64,000 bases of DNA from Filobasidium wieringae (GCA_001600055.1 BCIV01000003.1:191162-255161), one strand, 5' to 3'. Shown: positions 46,119 to 58,728, counted from the first letter of the stretch. The notes: generated from the sequence alone by a model not told the origin. Translations and numbers: made by a program.

Positions 46119-49100
46119 TCAATATCCTCCACGACCTCCACGTCCACTATAGCCACCAGAGTTGCCGTAGCCCCCGTAACTACCTCCTCGCCCTGGGTTT
46201 GCATTGTTATATCCACCTCGAGCGTAAGCCCCTCCTGCTGACATACCATATCCGCCATACGCCTGAGGAGCACCACCACCATATGCTTGAGCAGATCCAC
46301 CGTATCCACCATAACCACCCGCCGTAGTTCCGCCATAACCAGCATCTATAAGTGTATTGCGTCAATATCGAAATTCCCTCTATAACAACCCCTTCGAACC
46401 GCTTACTCTGCGCATAAGGACTGTTATAACCGGAACCTCCGCCCCCTTGACCACCGTAACCCGCGTAGGAACCCCCGCTGTTGTAGGTCCCAGTTCCGCC
46501 CAACGCAGCGGCCCCTCCTTGTCCTCCATATCCACCATAACTTGAGGCGTAGTCGGTTCTAGGTCCGTACATGCTATTGTTATTGTTTTGATAACCCGAA
46601 GCGCTGTAACCTCCCCTGTTCTGATCGCCATGTCCAGGAGCACCTGATCCAGGCCCGTTGGGGCCGTATCCACCTCTGCCCCGACCTCTTCCACCTTGGA
46701 AGCCACCTCGTCGACCTGTTCGAGTCTGTTCACGATCTTGGTCGTTCAAAACCGCGCGTGGTATTTTGACTCCTGGTAGCAATATCGACCTGTGCGGTCT
46801 CAGGAGTTGAGGATAATAGTATCGGACAGACAATGACTTGTTGTCCGCGATATCAGGGCATTCTTCCGTGTCCTTCAAAGGAGAGTCAAGGGTCGATCCA
46901 GGTATACATTTCGGATCGGCCATGACTGAACCGCAAATTCCTCTTGAGAGCTTGCCGTCGATAGGAACCAGCTGGGATTTCTTCTTTTTAGTGTACAGCT
47001 CGCAGAAGTTGCCATAAAGATCGTTGTCATCCGAAATGATCATCACGTTATCTCCGATTGTATTACGTCTTTTCTCATCAGGCGTCAATAGCGGCTCCAC
47101 AGTTGCGATGGCTCCAAGTAGCCTATCCTGTTCAATAAAAGGCAAAAGAGCGATTCCTTGCCAAGCCATCTTCTTTCCATTCATATCAATCTCGAAATCG
47201 CCGGGGTAGAAGTCGAGAATGGGCGAATCGTCGTTGACCATCAGATTTTGATATGGCTCAGGCAGATGCTTTTTACTGAAAAATGGTCAAACGAGATTGG
47301 TAAGATGAAGGGTTCATCGACTCGCAAGGCAAAGCCAGCGTAGCTTACCTCGCCGCCGGGAACACTCCCATCAACTGCTCGAATGGCTTGAAGGGTCGAC
47401 CAAGGGTGAACTGGATATCGTAACTCTGAATTTCCTTGAAGTCGGCTGCGAAAGGGGCATAGTGAAATGGGTAGAACCATTGCCATGATGGAGTCTATGG
47501 GCCACAAGGAGTCTTAGCGAAAGCGCTACGATGCAATGAAAACACTATCAAACTCACTCCTTGGAAATAATAGTGGAGTACCCAGTTCATTCCCTCCATA
47601 TATGCCTTTACCACCCTATTGGCATACTATCAGTGACGCTCCCGTCTGCAGCAGGCATGAAGCACTAGAAATCGCCGACTTACTGAGTTCGGAAGGGAAT
47701 GTCGCTGAGTTCAATCCCAAACTTCTCACGGTAGTATCGCTCCCTGTAGCCTGGCTCCCATAACCTAGAATAGGGACATCGTTTAGTGTATGCCTAGTGC
47801 ACCGATATATAATTCAACTTACTTGACAGTATCCTCGTAGTCCACTGTCCCGTCCGGGTTCTTCTTGAGCTTGGCCTTCTTGGGTAACGGCTGATCAGCC
47901 TCGGGATTAGGAGGCGCCTCCTCTTCGTTGTCGTCCTCGTCCGCATCGTCGATAGCGACATTACCATCGGCATCCCCTCCGAGGCCCGATGTGGCTGCTG
48001 GTCGATCGTCGTTTGCCTTTCGCTTCTTTCCTCTTGGTTCAGAATCATCTCCCGTTGTCTCGGCTTCCTCTTTGTTGTCTTCAGCTGGCGTTGTCATCTC
48101 CTTTGCCACAGCATCTGGCTCATTTGTGTTCTCAGGTTCAATATTACCAGCCAAACGGGCGCGCAAAGCATCGGCTGCAGACATGTTTGCCTTCTTTATC
48201 ACTACTCGGTCATCAGTAGTAGGGGTTTCTACTAAGCTGAGTTTGCCTTTCTGTCCCACTACAGGCATGCTGCCGGCCGTGGTATCTGCCGGAACCACAT
48301 TGAATGCAGGACGAGCAGGCAACGAGTGATGAATGGGCTTCACATTGGGCACGTTAACCTGTACCAGCGATACCTCGTGGTCTTGCATCGTATTCGTTGG
48401 TGGCGCAGGTGGCATCCCAGCTCTCTGGCGCTTCATAGCAGGATTTTGACGCTCCTCGGCTATGATCGGACCGATATTAACGACTACAGCTGGTTGAGCA
48501 CAGCCAAGGCAAAACTCACCCTCTCTTCGTTTCTGGAAGATAGCATCCTCTCCAGCAGCCAATCCCTCCAGAATGATCTGGGCCCGGTCCATCTCTACTC
48601 TACCATTGTTGGTCACATAACCACCCATTCTCTCAAACTCCCGTTTCCATATCTTCAACAAGGTATCAATCGCACCTTCTCGAATTTCAAGACTAGGCAG
48701 ATGCGGTAAGAAATCATTACCGACAAAGAAAATGAGGAATACCCAATCATCGATCGCCCGTTCCAGATCAAAGTGGACGACCGGCGATTTCAAATCGAGC
48801 TCTACGGCTAAGTATTCTCGGAGAGTAGCCACATCCAAAAAGATGAAAGGCTTCTCTTCCACAGGGGCGTTCTTGACATCGTTGGCATCCTGCTTGATCT
48901 TCTTCTGTCCGGTACATTGAGCAGCGATATGTCCTTGCTGACCGCATATTCGACAACCTGAATCTCGAGATTGTTGATAAAATACATCCTCTCTCAGAAC
49001 CTTGAAGTTAGGCTCATGAGTGGCGAGTGCCAACATGATCAAATCAGCATCCTAGGGGTTAAAACGAGGATCAGTTTGAAAACCAGATTACACGCGTGTT

Positions 49101-50218
49101 GTCAACAAGGCTTACCAGTCCATAGATGACGTGACTAGTATTAGGATCGTGTTCTACATGACTTCTTTGCCTCCTAATCCAATCCATAATTTTGTGTTCT
49201 CCCTCTCCCGGTACAGAAGCGTCGGAAATGATGACATCAAGGTTTTTCCAGCCTGGGTCGTTGTTCAGTTTCCATGCTGCCCAATACCGTAAACTTGCAG
49301 CGAGGAAGTCCATGAAAGGGGTACCTGGCGTGATCGCATTGGTATCCCAACCCTTCTTGTTCATCTCAGCTTGAGTTTCCGCTGAGACAGGGTGTCCCAT
49401 CTCTGCTCCGCCAAAATCATCAGTATATTCTCACCCTTGAGCAAATGTAATCGGTTCTCACCTTCAAACAGTCGGACAGCCTCTACCCGACTCTCTTCCT
49501 TCTCAGCGGCTTCCTGAGCAGCTCTAAATCGTCGTGATCGCTGTTGGTTCATCTTTGCTCGGGGGGCGACTCCGTCTTTTTGAATACCAAAATTCAGGCA
49601 AATTCCGATCTGATCAATAGAGACAAGCTTACCGATGGCCATCATCAGGACTTTTCTTGGTCTTGCCATGCTGACTACTCGTTCAGTGTATTTGAAAATC
49701 TCAATCATCATCTCTTCTTCCGTCTCCGGAGCAGGCTACATCGAAACAGCATTCTAAATCAGCTGCTCACAAAGATACAGATTATGCAGCTTACCTTTCC
49801 CTCAGGGTGTGTACAAGGGTGTACGATACCGTTCATATCCACTGTACAATATGCGCTAGGCATTTAGTAAAGCTCAATCCGATCTCATATACTGTTTGAC
49901 TAACGATAAAGGTTATCGACCTCAAACCCGTTCGGATTGGGACCACCATAATTGATGGGTTCTTCTTCTACCACTCCACCAGGACCTTCAGTCTTGACTG
50001 GTTTATCTTCTATCACTCGCTCCACTATGTCACACCAGGACAGGCGTAAGGGATCGGTCTGAAGCAGGCCAGATCAAGCAAGCTAACTTACCGATCTTGG
50101 GGTATTTCTTAGAAAGCCATCTGAAAAGAGCTGGGACACCCTGTCGATATCGATTAAGTCTGTCAAGTGCGACTGCCAAGAAGAGCGATCTCGGATAATT
50201 CAAAGTTCAACTTACCAT
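46119..50218 (-). CDS. RAT1: Nuclear 5'-3' exoribonuclease Rat1/Xrn2
   Basis: Many exons join to a protein of roughly 1,050-1,100 residues. Rat1 degrades uncapped nuclear RNA 5' to 3', ends Pol II transcription (torpedo) and trims pre-rRNA and snoRNA. Motifs in order: [103 protein letters not shown]; a CCHC knuckle ([14 protein letters not shown]), typical of Rat1 rather than Xrn1; [37 protein letters not shown]; and [20 protein letters not shown]. The tail is a long RGG/GGYGG region. A middle Lys/Glu-rich stretch resembles a nuclear localisation signal. The first coding exon is just ATG (50218-50216) followed by GTAAGT. An intron at 48519-48460 is exactly 60 bases with no in-frame stop, so its retention would keep the frame. 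Confidence 0.95.
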
Positions 50219-50671
50219 ATTACTCGAATGCTATTTCGTAAGTTCAGCTCTCAACTCGAGTCTAACAGCCACCGGTTTGGGTTGCAAAGGATATCCTTGA
50301 GATTCGAATCGATTAGAACTTGACCAGACTTGTAACGTCTAGTCCAGGAAGTGCGCCAATTGGAAGCACAAGTCGGTCAATTACCATGTTCATCGAAATC
50401 GCCTTTCGGTGAAAGCTCCGGCGATGGCGTAAACTAACGGCGCGGAGATAGGATAGACTCAAGTCCGTAATTGGATTTAGCTCGCTATTACAGAATTGCT
50501 ACAAGCCGCTCAGGCAGTGAAGTCCTTGATGTCATCGTTACATATTGGAATCATGATCGCAGATACAAATACAATTGGTATGATTGAGTCCTAATACTGG
50601 ACTTTCAGACTGTTCCCTGGGATTCCTCGTGTTTCTGCGTTCGATCTTCCGAGGGCACCTGGTATCGACTC
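50219..50671. other. Spacer between RAT1 start and CYSTM gene
   Basis: About 450 bases between two minus-strand genes: RAT1 promoter/leader plus 3'UTR of the next gene. No other feature seen. Confidence 0.5.
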
Positions 50672-51190
50672 CTAGAAGCAACAACCGCAGCACAAGACTG
50701 CACAGTAGGCTCCACAACATAGTCCACAGCATCCAGGTCCATCATCTTTGCGTTTATCTTGAGTGTGTATTATCACGGGCTGCGGTTGTGGGTGTGGTTG
50801 ATATGCTGTTTGAGGCGCATAATGGACGGCGATCAGTAAGACGGGCATGAAACAACTCCCAACAGAAGGCCACAACCAACCGTTCATTGTGGGAGCACCG
50901 TGAGGAGGATAACCCTGCGGAGGAGGTCCGGCGTAATATCCCTGCGGTGGAGGAGGACCAGCGTAGGGATGTTGCTTTTGGTTTGTAAAAGATAAGCTCA
51001 AAACAGCATTTAGACCATGATATTCCGGCCAGGTACTAACAGGTTTACCGTGACCATAAGCGGGAGGTGGCGGCTGGGGTGGGCTGTCGTTAAATCCAGC
51101 CTGATCAGTTTCACACCGCAGCGATGCAGCCGTAACATTCACTTACCCGTAATATTGGCCTTGTTGTTTCTTGTCTTTACCGAAAGCCAT
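50672..51190 (-). CDS. CYSTM-type cysteine-rich tail-anchored peptide
   Basis: Four exons (51190-51147, 51083-51041, 50974-50881, 50805-50672) give 104 residues. After a basic start (AFGKDKKQQGQYYG) the middle is Pro/Gly/Tyr/Gln-rich with PPPQGYYAGPPPQGYPP repeats. The C-terminus is the diagnostic cysteine-rich hydrophobic module PGCCGLCCGAYCAVLCCGCCF. CYSTM proteins are small, tail-anchored and linked to stress tolerance, metal binding or plasma-membrane protein stability; the precise role here is unknown. Several alternative frames were rejected. The exon 2/3 junction uses a GTTAGT donor, because the nearby GTAAAC would break the frame into the PYAGPPPPQ block. Confidence 0.85.
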
Positions 51191-52088
51191 TATTGTGGGT
51201 TTAGCTTATTCTTTGAGGATAGGGCTGAACAATTAAAGTCAGACTGGTGGCCTGGTTTGTATCGAGGTGAATTCGCCTTTGATTGCACCCGTTTTTGCAG
51301 ACAAAGGAGTTAGCGTGTTACGACCGCCGTATGCTTTGATAATGCAAGGAAGTGCGTGACGATGTGATGATCTTGTTGCCTCTTGCCACTTGGTCGGTTG
51401 CAAGTTGGACTGACCAGATCTTATTGTACCTTTTGCAGTACCCTCACATGCTCACAACTTCCAAGCCGGAGGAAAGAACTTCTATGCACAGCTTGAACAA
51501 TCTGTTTCCGACGGAAGGCGGAGATAACCGGATGCAGATCAAGCAGGGCCAAGAGAAATGACGAATGCGAATGCGCAGTGAGCGCAGTACATCGTGATCA
51601 GTGATTTCATACCGGCCGATGAATAAGAAGACAGGGTATCGATAGATAAAACATGTAGCACTGTTACTGATGATTATATGAATAGAGATGTAAGGTCCGT
51701 AAAGATGGCCGAAGATGAAATGTGATGCTGCTGCATATGAGATGGATCTTCTTGACCATGGCATTGCAACAAGGTCCGCAAGGGCCGCTTGTGAGCCGCT
51801 GCCAATGACAATAATGACTGCTCATGAGATGACGGAGTGACTCGGTTAAGCAGGATAATTGCTTGATGACCAGTATTATGATGGTATTCGTGATAGATTC
51901 GAGATGAACCCGTGTCCTCATTGCCGGAGTTGCGGACGTAATGATGTTGCTCCTAAAGCTGATGTCGAATGAGTTCGAAGTCTTCGTTGTTGTGGTCGTG
52001 ATTGTAAGCCGTATGGTGATATTACTAGTCAAGTATGATGCTGAACGTAATAGGGCTGATGCTGGAGAGTTTGTGGTGATGAAAGACC
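51191..52088. other. Spacer between CYSTM and RING-protein genes
   Basis: About 900 bases between minus-strand genes. It holds the CYSTM promoter and the RING-protein 3'UTR. No gene, RNA or repeat was recognised. Confidence 0.45.
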
Positions 52089-54155
52089 TCATTGTCGAGA
52101 AGGTAACGCCTTGATCCTTCTCATTTCCCCGACCGCTCTTCTCTTCTGATCCGGCCTATCGAACAAGATCTCGCTAGACGACCTCTTGCTAGAAGTACTG
52201 GCATTCGTCTGGAATCTAGGACCCGTAGCAAGCGAAAGTATCGCATTTCTCACAGTTTCTTGTCCGGATCTAGCCGCTTTAGCGCCTTCGTCAAAGTCTT
52301 GTTCAAATCGTCCACCATCGATAGCCTCCATCACAGGCTGCATAGCCTGCACGAACACGTCCCCTGCCATAGCTGAAGTAGACCATGTGGTGTTAGACGA
52401 TTCCGAAGGCCTCATCATTCCGTATCCAACCGGGTTGTTCAATCCTGCCAATTCAAGCGAAGCGGCTGATAAGGTTTCACTGCGCTTCATAGGAGGTCTT
52501 TGGGAAGCTGGGAAAGGAGCGGTAGGAGCGCGGCGACGGGTGGATTCCTTCTTGACCAGGACCGAACCGTCCTTCCTCGCTGGGACAACCTGGTCCTGGT
52601 AGAGATCAACCCGAACAGCCCGAGCTTTCCCACCGACGTTTGATACTTTGATCTCTCGTCTAGTAGGTTCAGGCCTAGCAACAGCCCGGCGAGGCGAACC
52701 GAGAGCGGGAGACAAGAGGAAGGGATCGTCCTCATCGACGGGTGATTCGTCGGAAACCTCGCTGCCATTGCTCGAGTTGTCGTGATCAACCTCGACCTGG
52801 GTCCGAGATCGTAGGTAGGCGATCTCAGCTTTCAGTTCCATCTTACGTTTCTGAGCGCCTTGTAGCTGGACCATAGCGCGAGAATTGAAATCAGATGGGT
52901 TTTGAGCGTGCAACGAGATGTGAACAGAGGCTTACCATGAGTTGAGTTTTAGCTAGGGTATGTTCGTTGATTTGCATTTGTTTTTTCATGATTCTGCTTT
53001 GTCTGAGAGGGTGTCAGGTCACAGTCTCATCACGAGCGATCGCCTTTCCTGAACTTACTGTTCTAATTGAGCGTTCTTAGCCATCTCCGCCTCGTAATTA
53101 GCAATCAACGTCTTATACTTTGCCGTCCATTCGTGATGTTGAGTTGCGTTCTTCAAACCCCATTGGACTTCCTTGTCCCTCAACTCTTGCGTATACTTGT
53201 CCTTAACTCGTTCAATATGGGCGTCCATGTATGCTTTCTCGCTGCGTTGTCTCTCAATCTCCTTTTCCCTGTAATCATTGAGCCTCTGCTTCCTCTTTGT
53301 GGCCTTGTCGTAGATGAGCATATAATTGGACTTTTGTTCTCGTGTCATCTTGATAGATTCGGCGACCTCTTGCCATTGTTCTAGTTGAGGGTTGAATGTC
53401 TCGAGCAGTTTCTATTGTGAAGGAAAGGAAAGGACGGAAGGAGTTTCAGTTAGCAAGACTCACGACGACGATCAGAAATTCCATCGGGAGGGAAAAGGCT
53501 CACTTTGGTCATTGCGCAAGCCCAAACATCTCCAAACTCCTTGATAGCCGCTTCTATCTCCTCCTTGCACCCCCTGTCCTCCCCGTCCTTCGCAGTCAAT
53601 TTGTCCAGCGCCGGGATATCCAGTCTGCCTTGCAGCTTGCCAAGGTGAGTCTGTACGTCAGGATCCGCTTCTTCCATGAATTTAAACATCTTCTTCAACA
53701 CCACGAGAAGATTCACCACCTTCTTCGCTTCAGGGCTCAAGAGGTCGGATTGAGCAGGAACGATCGCGTCTGACATGGCAGTCTCCGCTTGAGAGAAGAG
53801 ACAGACCTCGGTCTCCAGCCGGTAGTTGCAAGTGGTTCTGCAGAGAGGACAAGCAGGGCCTGAACTCCTAGCTGCTTCGGCTGGTGTACGGAACCATTCC
53901 TCGATACAATATTTGTGAAAGACGTGAGCTGCGAAAGAGAACGCGGGCACGGGATTACGATACGGACCGATGAGCGAGACTGATCATGTGAGGTTGGTCA
54001 GACTTGAAGCATGGCTTACAGCAACTAGGCAATCTGACGCAAAGGTCCGTGTTCCCAGTGTCATCGATACCCCCAACCAGGGATTCGTGACAGACTGAGC
54101 AGATGACATCCGGATGTAGGCCGTTGTGATTCAACGTGCTCTTGAAAGAGTCCAT
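52089..54155 (-). CDS. RING-H2 and coiled-coil protein, probable E3 ligase
   Basis: Five exons (54155-54020, 53928-53504, 53411-53059, 53002-52936, 52865-52089) give 585 residues. The N-terminus has a RING-H2 domain: C19 and C22 (CSVC), then a cysteine/histidine set formed across intron 1 (C45, H47, H50, C53 in LPSCSHVFHKYCIEEWF) and a final CPLC. A helical region of about 140 residues follows, then a long coiled coil (KSNYMLIYDKATKRKQRLND, RQRSEKAYMDAHIERVKDKY, ANYEAEMAKNAQLEQQ and LQGAQKRKMELKAEIAYLRS). The C-terminal 230 residues are Ser/Pro/Arg-rich and probably disordered. RING then coiled coil then disordered tail is the layout of TRAIP-type E3 ligases in DNA repair, but no signature outside the RING proves it. 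Substrates are unknown. Confidence 0.75.
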
Positions 54156-54587
54156 GATTGTAGTATAAGCTGATGTGGTGGTGATATGTAACAAGTTAGG
54201 GGATATAATGTGGACTGGTCTATACAGCCGTTGGAGGTGCACGAAGTGATGTGTGAGATTGAGAGGTGGATGGGTGGATGGGTGGATGTATAGGCTGAGT
54301 GCAGAGTGAAATACGAAATACAGAATAATGGTCGTAAGTCGTATCTGTATCTGAGCGCGTCTCGATTGCGGATCCAAATTCGATGAATTTAGTAACGCGA
54401 GTGTGTTGACATTTCAGATTCATTGCAGTAGCGTAGCGAATGAATGCGATGATGCGAGTGGAAATGCTACATGATGACCAGACCTCCTTGATCCTGTGGT
54501 AAGGTAAAATGATGATACATCTAATCCTGATCAGAGATTTGATTAGTGATGTTGGGTATAAGCTTGGTCGCTGCTCCGGTCCAGCCG
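54156..54587. other. Spacer between RING gene and KRE6
   Basis: About 430 bases. It contains the RING-gene leader and the KRE6 3'UTR. A short GGATGGGTGGATG tandem repeat lies at about 54270-54288. Confidence 0.5.
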
Positions 54588-57500
54588 TTAGCAAGTATCC
54601 TGACAGTTTGAAAGCGATGCGATGAGCGTGATGTTGAGCTGGCGCCGCTTCTCAGAAAAGGACGTACTATAAGTCTGTTCTTGGGGAACGAGCCACCGTC
54701 CGTAGCCTGTTCATATGTGGTCTGGTACGGAACAATCGCTTCAGTTTTGGCAATCCTTTCGAGACTGAACCTGACCGACTCACGATGTTGGGATTGTAGT
54801 AAGCATCTTTGAACCGATCGATGTACGCCGAGGTAGGGTAATCAGCCGGATCACATCCGATATTAAGCTTGGTCGGGTCCTCTAAAGAAAGAACAGGAGT
54901 TTAGCGATCGCTCATGACCTGTTGACCGTGATATCGGTGGACTCACGGTAAACCCGGACGTAGTCGATCAACATGCTATAGCAGGAGACAAACCTCCGTC
55001 AGTCATCGTTTTTCCTGCCGACAGGTCGATTACCCACTGGACAGGCCACAACGATTCCAACCCTTCGTAATCTACCGCACCGAAGTTCTCCGAGATACCT
55101 AAAAGTCGTGACTTCCTGTTCAACGTGCTTGCCCTTGACGTTGCCCCACAAGGAAGACTTACCGAGATTCATGATGAGGTACATGGGTTCGGTCGGGATA
55201 GGACGTTCTGACGTCTCCGCTTCGGTATTGGCGGCCATGGCTGGGAAGAGGCGGGGAGTCAGCCAGGGGCAGGAAAGAAATAGGCGAGCCAGGAGGGAAC
55301 TTACCGGCCGCTCGGATCGTCCATGACTTCTTCCCATCGTTCACCCAGGTGATATAGCCGTCCCTGAGAACGAGAACGATCAACATCGATCTCGATCTCG
55401 ATCATCGTCGCTCAAACTGGACTACTCACGTTCCCGTGCTGTATTCGAACCCGTAGATGGACAGACAACCGGTATTACCAGTACTACCACAAAAGGGGGA
55501 ACCGGATCAGAGGTTTCCCCGCGGTCGGTCGCAAAGACCGCCGTCGAACTCACTAGCAACTCTGATTGGTAATGGCGATCCCGGAAGTCGATTGTTGATA
55601 ATTCCCACCCTGATAACTATTCAACGAGGTGACATCCCCATCGTAAATCCTATACGTGCCCGACGTATTGACCCATTCGTAAAAAGGATCGAAGGGGGCC
55701 CATTGGGCTGATTGGGAGACGTGACCGATCCGAGTCGTCTGGTCCACCTGAGCCTCGAGCATATCGATTTCAGGCGCACCGCGAGCGACAAACGTCCCGT
55801 CCGCGCGTTTCGGACCGGGGTGGGTATCGTCCGATGGGCAGGTACAGGAGGAGAGTCGTTGGCCGGGAAGATAGGAGAGCGTGTAGTTGACCGAAGCGTC
55901 TCCTGAAGTGAAAGCGATCTCGGGGAGACCTACAGAAAGAGAGAGAGAGAGGAAACGAGGTCCGCGAAAACGAGGTCCGAGTCGGGGAGTCAGCCAAGGC
56001 GATCCGATCCGGACGTCTCCTCGCTAGAGACTTACCGTTCAAGCTCTGATTCTTCAACGTCCCGAGATCACACTCTGCATAAGTATACGGCCACATCCCT
56101 TCCAACGTCCCCCCGTACCCGGCCCTACCCAGATTCCCCAACGTCCAAACGGCAGGCCATAACCCATAGACGTCCGAGGTCCCGGGTAAACTCAGTCTGG
56201 TTTCAAAGTAACCACCGGTATAACAGAACTTGTTCCAGGTACTGACCATCCCCCCCGTGTAGTTCAGATTGTGAGAATGTTCGTTGGAGAGCGTGATGAC
56301 CATGTGTCCGTCTTGGGTGGTGATCGACCTGGGGTCGTACCATTCCAAATTGTTCGTCACCCAATAATGAAGGTCCGCCGCTTCCCAATAAGGATCGTCT
56401 CCGGGATAAAACGACCTCCCGTCCGTATTGAATTCGTCCGAGAAGACGAGATCCCACTCCTCCCCTGTTTCTAGGGAGACGTGTTTGAGAGCGGACTGAG
56501 GGGTTTGAGGGTCGATCAACCCGAACTGCCCGATCGTCGCGGGGACCTGACCGGTGGCGTTGATCCCGCCCATATTGTACCCCGAATGAACATCATGCTT
56601 CGACCTGTAATCGTCCAGTTGACTCTGCAAGATGGGCCATCCCCCGAACAACAGCACGAGCAACAGCACGAGCAGGGCGACGCATCCCAAGTTGCCCAAC
56701 CCTCTGGGGGAAAAGACGTCCCTCAACGTCCTGGACCAACCGGGTTTGTACCTCGTGTAATCCCCCTGATCGGGTTGATGGAACGCGTCGTCGTCTTCCC
56801 TGCCCAGTTGATCCCAGACGGCCAGGTCGAGCGGTAAGGACCATCGTCCACCCAACCCGTGGAACCCGGGGACGTTCATCTCCCTCCCCATGGTCAACCT
56901 CGAATCCAACGTCCCCAGCGTGAGCGTGGGGAAATCTTCCTCCTCCTCGTCCCCGTCCCCTTCACCGTCCCCGAGCAAGAATCGGAAATCACCTTGGTCT
57001 TCCGGGTCCGGGTCCGGGTCCAAGTCCCTCCTCTTGAACGACCCTCTCGACTTCCCCTTCCCAATCCCATTCGACCCCGCCCCGCCCGCTCCGAACGGGG
57101 TCTCACTGGACCAACTGGGAGCGGGCGAATGGCTGTTGAGGGAATAGACCACGCTCGCTGGTCTACTCGGACCGGGCCCGTCGGATTCCCTCAGCCCGTT
57201 CGAGCCGTTCCAGGGGAGGTTTATCGTTGAGGAACTTGCTTGGGGCAGGGGGAGGAGGAAGGAGTGGGGTTCCGATGCGGAGGCGGAGGTCGAGGTCGAG
57301 GTCGGTGTCGGTGTCGATGTCGATGTCGATGCGTAGGCTGATGTTGATGCCGATACGGAGCTCGAGGGGGGGTAGAGATGAGTGAGGGAAGGGTGGGAAG
57401 GAGGAAGACCCAGCCCGATAGGTTGATTGGACTTGACCGGGTATCCACGAGAATCATAACCCCTCATGACGGACCCGTTCGGATCTTCCCATCCGTTCCC

Positions 57501-58079
57501 GTTCCCCTCCTTCTCCTGACCCTGAACCGTTTCTTGGGATTTATTCTGTGTGGAATTCATAGCCCCGTTTGATAACCGGGATGGCCAACGTTCCCTCCCC
57601 TTCCCGCCCCACCCCTCTTCCCGCCCGGTGCTCGAATGCTCGTATCCTTCCGGGGTGAGCATGATACTCCCCTCCACCGCACTCGCCGTCAGGCTATCCC
57701 TCTCTCCTCCATCTCTGCCATCGTTCCCGTTGCCAGCCGCACCCGGACTCAGCGACCCCCCGAATCCGGATAACTTGGGGGTCAAGCGGGAACGCAGGGA
57801 GGCGAACGTCGAGGAGGGGATGATGGGGGATGTGGAGGTGCTTATCCCGGTGGATCGGTCTGGTTTCGAGTTTGGTTTCGGGTCTTTCTTTGATGTCGAT
57901 GTCGAGGTCGAGGTTATGGTTGTGGTTGTGGAAGGATGAGAAGGGATCGCTCTCGTACCCGCCGCCGTGGACGAAGCATCCCTCCGTTCCTGTGTCTGTG
58001 CAGAGTGAGAGGACGGGTCGAGAGGTCGGACGGTGGAGTTTCCTTTTCTCGTCGAGGTCAGGTTACGGATGGTCGGCAT
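54588..58079 (-). CDS. KRE6: Beta-1,6-glucan synthesis protein Kre6/Skn1 (GH16-like)
   Basis: Ten exons (58079-56036, 55929-55554, 55483-55430, 55363-55305, 55240-55163, 55098-55038, 54975-54947, 54881-54784, 54721-54668, 54599-54588) give 954 residues. Kre6/Skn1 are type II membrane proteins of the ER/Golgi needed for cell-wall beta-1,6-glucan. About 400 residues of disordered Ser/Thr/Pro-rich cytosolic tail are followed by one TM segment (LGCVALLVLLLVLLFGGW). The luminal GH16-like domain follows, with EEWDLVFSDEFNTDGRSF, GGYFETRLSLPG, DVYGLWPAVWTLGNLGRAGYG and the catalytic-type motif EIDMLEAQ (E-x-D-x-x-E). Later blocks MYLIMNLG, MLIDYVRVYQDP and NIGCDPADYPTSAYI are also standard. The last exon is 12 bases (DTC plus stop). 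A GTG further upstream keeps the frame but I prefer the ATG at 58079. Tandem HAHP-like codons and TST repeats make the N-terminal region variable. Confidence 0.95.
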
Positions 58080-58728
58080 GGTGCAGGGCCGGGTGGGTGG
58101 CCGTGTGGGCAAGGGAGAGGGAAGAGGGAAGAGGGAAGGAGTAGTCACCTGCCTATCTCTGTGCCGGTCGAGTCGATCGACGTCTGAACGCTGTGGAAGC
58201 TCTGGAAGCTCTGGAAGCTGTACCGAGGTCGCCAGTCTTTGAAGTTTAGGTCGATGCGCGTGATTACGGCATTTCCATCACGGAACACATGTCGATTACA
58301 CGTCACACGTTACACGTACTGACACCTAACAGTTGCACAGTTGGTCTGCTCTGGAATGGGGATAGAAGCTGCATGGACGGAGAATATCAATCAACCTATC
58401 GATCACTGAGATCACTGATCACTGATCGTCATTGATGAGACACAACGACGACGACTCGCACTCGCGCTCGCGCACTCGGAAAAGGAAGATCGGCAAGGTT
58501 CACGCGCATGGTGGCTTTCCCATTGACGTTTCAGGTAGAGCACGGGTGGGCGCGGAAGCGGAGTGTGGACGTGTGAATGGGGGGGACAAACGGGTCAAAG
58601 GGATGTTGTCGCTCTCGGTCGTTGGGCGTCGTTGTTGGAGCAGTTGAGGATCGATCAGAGGGAGTTGATTGGTCACATCATCGCACTTCTCACACTTCTC
58701 ACTTCTCACTTCTCACTTCGCTGCGACG
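58080..58728. promoter_or_regulatory. Divergent region between KRE6 and the last gene
   Basis: About 650 bases between opposite start codons. It contains a short TGGAAGCTC tandem repeat near 58190-58215, a run of GATCACTGA-like repeats near 58398-58425 and a CTTCTCACTTCTCACTTCTCAC tract at 58687-58717 directly upstream of the plus-strand start. Both promoters should lie here. Confidence 0.5.

Noticed and set aside
55770..56035. Continuation of the KRE6 first exon past the GTAAGT donor at 56035
   Set aside because: The read-through frame turns Ser/Arg-rich and loses the GH16 motifs, whereas splicing to 55929 restores the family sequence including EIDMLE.
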